From: Arthrobacter russicus
GTDB taxonomy: Bacteria > Actinomycetota > Actinomycetes > Actinomycetales > Micrococcaceae
Direction: 5' to 3'
DNA length: 64,000 bases
Assembly (NCBI RefSeq): GCF_031454135.1
Contig: NZ_JAVDQF010000001.1
Coordinates: 2,356,001-2,420,000, forward strand
Numbering within the stretch: position 1 is the first letter of the stretch; each line of letters starts with the position of its first letter. Shown piece by piece: positions 59,270 to 64,000 of the stretch. The notes under the pieces are model-generated. The model searched no databases. It saw only the letters and a program-made list of their open reading frames with translations, and was not told where the DNA came from. The position numbers and the translations under genes were made by a program.

Positions 59270-60868
59270 CTAACGGCGACGGCGACTGGTCGTGCCGAAG
59301 ATGTCGCGCATGATGTTTCGCCCCAGATTGGTGCCCATCGACCGGACCATGGACTGCAGGCCGCCGCCGAGGATCCCGCCGAGCGCACCGGCCACGTCCG
59401 CGCCGAGGCTGCCGCCTTGCTGTTGCGGAATGGGTGCCGGAGGCGGCGGAATCGGCACCGGCGGTGCGGGCATCGGCGGCACCGGATCGCCGACCGAATC
59501 CCCGGTGGGCGGCGCGGCCTTGTTCTGCAGCTTCTCGTAGGCGGAAATCGGATCGACCTCGGTGCCGTATTTGGTCAGCAACGGCGATGCGGCGACGGTG
59601 GATTTGACCACGTCTTCCGCGCTGGCGCCCATCACTGATTCCGGCGCCCGCAGCCGGGTCAGCGCGACCGGCGTCGGCGCGCCCTTTTCATTCATCACGG
59701 TGACCACGGCCTCGCCGATTCCGGCGCTGGTGAGCGTCTTCTCCAAGTCGTAGTCGCTCACCGGGAAGGTGGAGACGGTGGCTTTGAGCGCTTTGGCGTC
59801 ATCCGGGGTGAAGGCGCGCAAGGCGTGCTGCACCCGGTTGGCCAGCTGGGCCAGAACATCCGAGGGCACGTCTTTCGGAGTCTGGGTCACGAAGAAGATT
59901 CCGACGCCTTTGGACCGGATCAGCCGCACCGTCTGGGTGATCGCGGCGAGGAACGCCTTGGTGGCGTCCTTGAAGAGCAAGTGGGCTTCGTCGAGGAAGA
60001 ACACCAGCTTCGGCTTGTCCTGGTCGCCGACCTCGGGCAGGTCCCGGAAGAGGTCGGCGAGCAGCCACATCAGGAAGGTGGAGAAGAGCATCGGCTTGTC
60101 CTGCACATTCGGCAGTTCCAAACAGGTGATCACGCCCCGGCCGTCCGGCGCGGTCCGGATCAGCTCTGCGGTGTCGAACTCCGGCATGCCGAAGAACTTG
60201 GTCATGCCTTGCGCTTCCAAAGTGATCAGCTCGCGCAGGATCACGCCGGCCGTGGCCTTGGACAGTCCGCCGAGCTCGGCGAGGGCGGCTTTGCCGTCGT
60301 CCGAGGTGAGGAACTGGATCACGGCCCGGAGGTCTTTGAGGTCGTACAATTCCAAACCCTGGGTGTCCGCATAGTGGAAGATCAGCTGCAGACTGGATTC
60401 CTGGGTTTCATTCAACTGCAGCACGCGGGAGAGCAGGATCGGGCCGAACGAGGTGATCGAAGCGCGCACCGGAACGCCGTTGCCGTCGCCGCCGAGGGCC
60501 AGGAACTCCACCGGGAAGGCTTTGGCGGCCCATTCCTGGCCCAGGCTCTGGGTCCGCGCGGTGAGCTTGTCGTTGGCCGTTCCGGGCGTCGCCAGGCCGG
60601 ACAGATCGCCCTTGATGTCGGCCATGAAGACCGGCACCCCGGCGGTGGAGAGCTGCTCGGCGATCATGTGCAAGGTGACCGTCTTGCCGGTGCCGGTAGC
60701 GCCGGCCACCAGGCCGTGCCGGTTCATCATGGCAAGCGGCAAGCGGACCTGGGCGTCTTTGTAGACCTGGTCTTCGACGAGTGCCGCGCCCAGCGCGATC
60801 GCCGGAGTGTCGAAGGTGTAGCCCTGAGTGATGTTTGCGACGATCTCCGCCGCGCTCTTGGAAGCCAT
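59270..60868 (-). CDS. HerA-like bipolar ATPase of the DUF853 family
   Basis: A 532-residue P-loop ATPase. Walker A is AGATGTGKTVTL (Lys62), Walker B KLVFFLDEAHLLF, and the motif VGIFFVTQTPKDVPSDVLAQLANRVQHALRAFTP contains the sensor/arginine region. The C-terminal 100 residues are Gly/Pro-rich (GDPVPPMPAPPVPIPPPPAP), followed by a basic tail FGTTSRRRR. The family is a HerA/FtsK relative of uncertain function, perhaps DNA translocation. It is followed by the membrane-anchored protein gene 3 bases away. Confidence 0.92.
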   Translation of the reverse strand: MASKSAAEIVANITQGYTFDTPAIALGAALVEDQVYKDAQVRLPLAMMNRHGLVAGATGTGKTVTLHMIAEQLSTAGVPVFMADIKGDLSGLATPGTANDKLTARTQSLGQEWAAKAFPVEFLALGGDGNGVPVRASITSFGPILLSRVLQLNETQESSLQLIFHYADTQGLELYDLKDLRAVIQFLTSDDGKAALAELGGLSKATAGVILRELITLEAQGMTKFFGMPEFDTAELIRTAPDGRGVITCLELPNVQDKPMLFSTFLMWLLADLFRDLPEVGDQDKPKLVFFLDEAHLLFKDATKAFLAAITQTVRLIRSKGVGIFFVTQTPKDVPSDVLAQLANRVQHALRAFTPDDAKALKATVSTFPVSDYDLEKTLTSAGIGEAVVTVMNEKGAPTPVALTRLRAPESVMGASAEDVVKSTVAASPLLTKYGTEVDPISAYEKLQNKAAPPTGDSVGDPVPPMPAPPVPIPPPPAPIPQQQGGSLGADVAGALGGILGGGLQSMVRSMGTNLGRNIMRDIFGTTSRRRR

Positions 60869-60907
60869 GAGGTTAGAGTACCTGTTCGACTGCCCGATTC
60901 GCTGGCG

Positions 60908-61831
60908 TCACGCCAAAAGGGCCGCGACTACGAGCATCGCCGGCACCGCGATCGCGGTGGTCAGCAACACCGTGTCCTTGGCTTGGGCCACGCCGGATTG
61001 ATACCGTGCCGCGATCACGAAGACGTTTTGCGCGGTGGGCAGCCCGGCGAGCACGACGGCGGCGAACAGCGCGGCGCCGTCGAGCTGGAACAGCGTGGTC
61101 GCGAGCAGGTAGCCGGCAGCCGGTTGCACGACCAGCTTCACGACGGTCGCGGCAATCACCGAAACCCGGCTGGCGGGTTCCTGGAGCGGTTTGGAACCGA
61201 ACAGCGAGATCCCGAAAGCGATCAGTGCGCCGGGCACCGCGGCGCCGCCCACCAGCTCGAAGGGTTGCAGCAAAAGCTCGGGCGGCCGCCAGCTGGAGGC
61301 GGCGACCGCGGTTCCGGCGACCGAGGCGAGCAGCAGCGGATTGCTGATCACGCTCAACAGGATCTTGCCGAGCGAGGCACTGCGGCGTTGCCGGACCAGT
61401 TCGATCAGGATCACGAACAGCGGTTGGTAGACCGCCAGCTGGAAGATCACGATGGGAGCCGCGAGTGCCGCGTTCCCCAGCACGTAGACCGCGATCGGCA
61501 GGCCCAGATTGTTGGCGTTGACATAGGAAGCGCTCATCGTGCCCAGCACCGCCTCCGCCCCGAAGGGCTTGCGCCGCAGCACGGTGAACAGCACGAAGAC
61601 CGCTGCGGCAATCGCCGCGGAGCCGGCGACGATCCAGAACGACGGCCCGAAGACGGTGTGCAGGTCTGCGCGGGAGATGGTTTCGAACAGCAGTGCGGGG
61701 CTGGCGACGAAAAAAGTGAACCGGCTCAGTACCCGCTGTGCACCGTCGCCGAGCACATTGAACCTGCCGAGCAAGTACCCCAGCGCGATCACCGCCCAGA
61801 CCAGGGAGAAGCCGATCAGCACGCCGCCCAT
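60908..61831 (-). CDS. AEC-family auxin efflux carrier-like transporter
   Basis: A 307-residue membrane protein with about ten helices: MGGVLIGFSLVWAVIALGYL, a NANNLGLPIAVYVLG motif (about 103-118), and the last helices GLPTAQNVFVIAARYQSG. These fit the AEC family, in which bacterial members carry malonate, malate or lactate or aminoacids. It begins 4 bases after panD, on the same strand, so they are likely co-transcribed. Confidence 0.9.
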   Translation of the reverse strand: MGGVLIGFSLVWAVIALGYLLGRFNVLGDGAQRVLSRFTFFVASPALLFETISRADLHTVFGPSFWIVAGSAAIAAAVFVLFTVLRRKPFGAEAVLGTMSASYVNANNLGLPIAVYVLGNAALAAPIVIFQLAVYQPLFVILIELVRQRRSASLGKILLSVISNPLLLASVAGTAVAASSWRPPELLLQPFELVGGAAVPGALIAFGISLFGSKPLQEPASRVSVIAATVVKLVVQPAAGYLLATTLFQLDGAALFAAVVLAGLPTAQNVFVIAARYQSGVAQAKDTVLLTTAIAVPAMLVVAALLA

Positions 61832-61835
61832 CGGG

Positions 61836-62252
61836 TCAGTCCTGGACGGCGAACGGCGGGCGTTGGGTGCCCGCTGCGGCTGCCGCCGCCGGGTCGTGGC
61901 CGAGTTCCACGATCCGGTTCTGCCCGTCCACGTGCACGATCGCCGGCCGGTAGGCCTGTGCCTCTTCGGTGGACATCTGCGCGTAGCTGATCAGGATCAC
62001 GGTGTCCCCGATCGCCACCAGATGCGCCGCTGCGCCGTTGATCCCGATCACGCCCGAGCCGCGCTCGCCCAGGATCGTATAGGTCTCCAAGCGCGCGCCA
62101 TTGCTGACGTCGACGATCGCGACCAGTTCCCCGGGCAGGATGTCCGCGGCTTCGAGCAAGTCCTGGTCAACGGTGACCGAACCGACGTAATGCAGGTTGG
62201 CATGGGTCACCGTGGCGCGGTGGATCTTGGATTTGAACATGGTGCGGATCAT
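61836..62252 (-). CDS. panD: Aspartate 1-decarboxylase
   Basis: A 138-residue pyruvoyl-dependent enzyme making beta-alanine for pantothenate and Co[21 protein letters not shown] then [10 protein letters not shown] contains the self-cleavage site Gly24-Ser25, and the expected Lys9, Tyr22 and Arg54-type residues are in place ([10 protein letters not shown] near 50). The start at ATG 62252 matches the family exactly; the frame is open 58 codons further upstream in error-like Arg/Ala-rich sequence that overlaps the LysR gene. AEC follows at 4 bases. Confidence 0.95.
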   Translation of the reverse strand: MIRTMFKSKIHRATVTHANLHYVGSVTVDQDLLEAADILPGELVAIVDVSNGARLETYTILGERGSGVIGINGAAAHLVAIGDTVILISYAQMSTEEAQAYRPAIVHVDGQNRIVELGHDPAAAAAAGTQRPPFAVQD

Positions 62253-62373
62253 GATTGCCAACTCTAGTCCGATGTAGTGGTGCCGGGCACCCGCGACGGA
62301 CTCGGCCTGGTACTTCGACCGCTGGGTCGGTTCGGCCGCCTTGAGTCCGCCAGCCGCGCCCACTGCGGCCGGC

Positions 62374-63231
62374 TCAACTTCTGGCCGGGTTGAGTTTGCG
62401 GCCCATGATCGCCTGCTCCAAGGCATCGACGACGTCGGTCCTGGCCAGCGGATTGCGCACCAGGGTGAAATCGACCTCGCCCACCGGCGGCAGGTCGAAA
62501 CGCCGGGTGATCGAGACCAGGTCGTCCGGGATCAGGGTCGAAGGCATCACCGTGATCCCGATGCCGGCCCGGACCGCCGCGATCACTCCGTTGATCTCCT
62601 TGGTGTTGCAGGTGACGCGCCAGGTGCGCCCATTTTTCTCCAGCGCATCGATCGCGAGTTTCCGGCTCAGGCTCGGTGCCGGATAGCTGATCAGCGGCAC
62701 CGGAACACCGGGTTCAAGTTGGGTCTGCTCCAGGCCGACCCAGGAGAAGTGGTCATGCCGCACCACGGTGCCTTCTTGGGCGCCGGAGACCCATTTGACG
62801 AAAACCAGGTCCAGCTGGCCCGCTTTGACCCGGCGGTAAAGCTGGTCGCTTTGGCTCACCGTGAGTTCCAAATTGATCTGCGGGTAGAGCTGGCGGAAAT
62901 CACGCAGGATCGTCGGCAGTCTGGTGTAAGCCAGATCGTCGGCGGTGCCGAAGCGCAGTCGGCCGCGCATCGCGGCACCGGAGAAATAGCGCCCAGCATC
63001 GTCTTGGGCGGCGAGGATGTTGCGGGCGAAGCCGGCCATCGCGTCGCCGTTGTCGGTCAACCGGACCGCCCGGGTGTCCCGGAGCACGAGTTGCCGCCCG
63101 GTGGCCTCCTCGAGTTTCTTGATGTGCTGGCTGACTGTCGGTTGGCTCAAACCCAGCCGCTCAGCCGCCCGGGTGAAGTTCAAAGTCTCCGCGACTGCGA
63201 GGAAGCTGCGCAGCTGATCGTTGTCGTACAC
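62374..63231 (-). CDS. LysR-family transcriptional regulator
   Basis: A 285-residue LysR regulator. Helix-turn-helix: [44 protein letters not shown] (5-48). The effector domain shows [16 protein letters not shown] and [17 protein letters not shown] 63231 has GGGAGG 5 bases upstream. It is divergent from an MFS gene and separated by 128 bp containing TATAAT (complement at 63271-63276) as its probable -10. The MFS gene is the most likely target. Confidence 0.92.
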   Translation of the reverse strand: MYDNDQLRSFLAVAETLNFTRAAERLGLSQPTVSQHIKKLEEATGRQLVLRDTRAVRLTDNGDAMAGFARNILAAQDDAGRYFSGAAMRGRLRFGTADDLAYTRLPTILRDFRQLYPQINLELTVSQSDQLYRRVKAGQLDLVFVKWVSGAQEGTVVRHDHFSWVGLEQTQLEPGVPVPLISYPAPSLSRKLAIDALEKNGRTWRVTCNTKEINGVIAAVRAGIGITVMPSTLIPDDLVSITRRFDLPPVGEVDFTLVRNPLARTDVVDALEQAIMGRKLNPARS

Positions 63232-63359
63232 CAGGCCCTCCCATTGCGTTTTGTAATCACAGTTAGAGGGATTATATGACTTCAGAATGGGGTTGCACCC
63301 GGATAGCGTTGAACTACGCCCCTTTCCTCACCCTGCGAAGCACTAGTCAAGGATCTACT

Positions 63360-64000
63360 GTGGCATCCCCTGCAACCGCGCAGCTTCCCCTCGTCCACCC
63401 GCAACCGGCAAGCAGAATCCCGAACTCGGCGGTGACTGCGCCGATCAGCATCGTGGCGGCATCGCCGAGCGTCAAAAGCACCTTCGCAGCATTCTCGATC
63501 CGCAACTACCGTTACTTCACCATCGCGCATTTCATCGCGGTGATCGCCCTGTGGATGCAGCGGATCGCCCAGGACTGGATTGTGCTCCAGCTCTCCGGTT
63601 CGGTGACCGCGGTCGGCATCACGGTGGCCCTGCAGTTCGCACCGACGTTGCTTTTGGGCCCCTGGGGCGGCGTGCTGGCCGACCGGTTCTCGAAACGGGC
63701 GTTGTTGATGATCGCCCAATCCGCGGCGGCCCTGCTCGCGGCATTGATGGCGGTTTTGGCGCTCACCGGAACGCTGCAGGTGTGGCATGTCTACCTGGTC
63801 GCACTGGTCCTCGGCCTGGTCACCGTGGTGGACCAGCCGGCGCGGCAGGTTTTCGTGAACGAGCTGGTCGGGCCGGTGCACCTGCGCAATGCGATCAGCA
63901 TCAACTCCTCGATCTTCCAACTCGGCGGAATGATCGGCCCGGCCGTGGCCGGCGTAATGCTGGTGGCAGTGGGCGGCGGCTGGGCGTTCGCCGCGAACGC
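63360..64000 (+). CDS. MFS transporter, N-terminal part (cut by window end)
   Basis: GTG 63360 opens a frame that runs off the right edge after about 213 codons. After a 45-residue Pro/Ser-rich tail comes SIRNYRYFTIAHFIAVIALWMQRIAQDWIVLQLSGSVTAVGI, then QFAPTLLLGPWGGVLADRFSKRALLMIAQ (motif A), VVDQPARQVFVNELVGPVHLRNAISINSS, typical for the MFS_3/EntS-like subfamily. Such members export siderophores or drugs. It is divergent from the LysR gene. The -35/-10 candidates TTGTAA and TATATG lie at 63251 and 63273. Confidence 0.85.
   Translation, partial: MASPATAQLPLVHPQPASRIPNSAVTAPISIVAASPSVKSTFAAFSIRNYRYFTIAHFIAVIALWMQRIAQDWIVLQLSGSVTAVGITVALQFAPTLLLGPWGGVLADRFSKRALLMIAQSAAALLAALMAVLALTGTLQVWHVYLVALVLGLVTVVDQPARQVFVNELVGPVHLRNAISINSSIFQLGGMIGPAVAGVMLVAVGGGWAFAAN

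Noticed and set aside
59825-61990. A 721-codon rightward frame across the HerA-like and AEC genes
   Set aside because: It crosses two leftward genes with clear motifs; its own sequence has none.
1-64000. tRNA, rRNA, CRISPR arrays, IS elements and integrases
   Set aside because: None recognised by eye. Short tRNA-like folds would require a covariance search to exclude with confidence.

Overview
The window is high-GC DNA with GTG/TTG starts, tight ATGA/GTGA overlaps and GC-rich hairpins. Gene content (PucR-controlled alanine dehydrogenase, lactate 2-monooxygenase, a mycothiol-dependent-enzyme relative, WYL regulator, CtaG/CopD fusion, AEC-panD) points to an actinobacterium of the Micrococcaceae, near Arthrobacter. 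This is a judgement from protein character, not a database match. It is chromosomal: I see no tRNA, rRNA, IS element, integrase, phage module or CRISPR array.

Layout. 1-7.8 kb: the tail of a membrane protein, a LysN-like aminotransferase and an oligopeptide ABC operon (two permeases, fused double ATPase, lipoprotein receptor) closed by a strong hairpin. 7.9-14.1 kb: FMN reductase/TetR pair with a perfect operator; ald/PucR pair with its own operator; lactate monooxygenase coupled to a Gfo/Idh/MocA oxidoreductase. 14.1-24.7 kb: two MFS transporters, a DUF4352-like lipoprotein, a VOC protein/WYL regulator pair, FAD monooxygenase, S10 peptidase, hotdog thioesterase, MalY/PatB-type C-S lyase. 24.8-34 kb: FBP (EF-G-binding-like) zinc finger protein, alcohol dehydrogenase, Tat-exported M20 hydrolase, second thioesterase, dienelactone hydrolase, and an operon of an unusual MFS fused to carboxypeptidase-regulatory domains plus its TetR. 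34-44.4 kb: a DtxR/IdeR-type siderophore uptake operon and a NadR-like protein, bracketed by two paralogous SGNH hydrolases and followed by decayed EVE and MarR genes. 44.4-49 kb: citrate transporter and Usp, then an AT-richer patch with a secreted four-cysteine protein and a 64-residue membrane protein. 49-57 kb: cysteine-poor ribosomal proteins L28-L33-S14, secreted HNH nuclease, aldo/keto reductase, HU, CopD-CtaG fusion coupled to a thioredoxin/NHL protein. 57-64 kb: SnoaL-like protein, ferritin with an iron box, HerA-like ATPase, AEC carrier, PanD, LysR and the start of an MFS transporter cut by the window edge.

Connections. The siderophore operon and the ferritin share an almost identical 17-base iron-box core, so uptake and storage are probably run by one DtxR-family regulator. 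Three repressor/target units (FMN reductase-TetR, ald-PucR, MFS-TetR) carry visible palindromic operators. A recurrent structure is the long, near-perfect palindrome with a 0-3 base loop at 3' ends of genes, mostly without a U-tract. The strongest signs of change are the pseudogene cluster at 41.5-42.4 kb and the AT-richer patch at 46.4-48.4 kb. I did not find a clearly novel multi-gene system; the best candidates are listed with modest scores.
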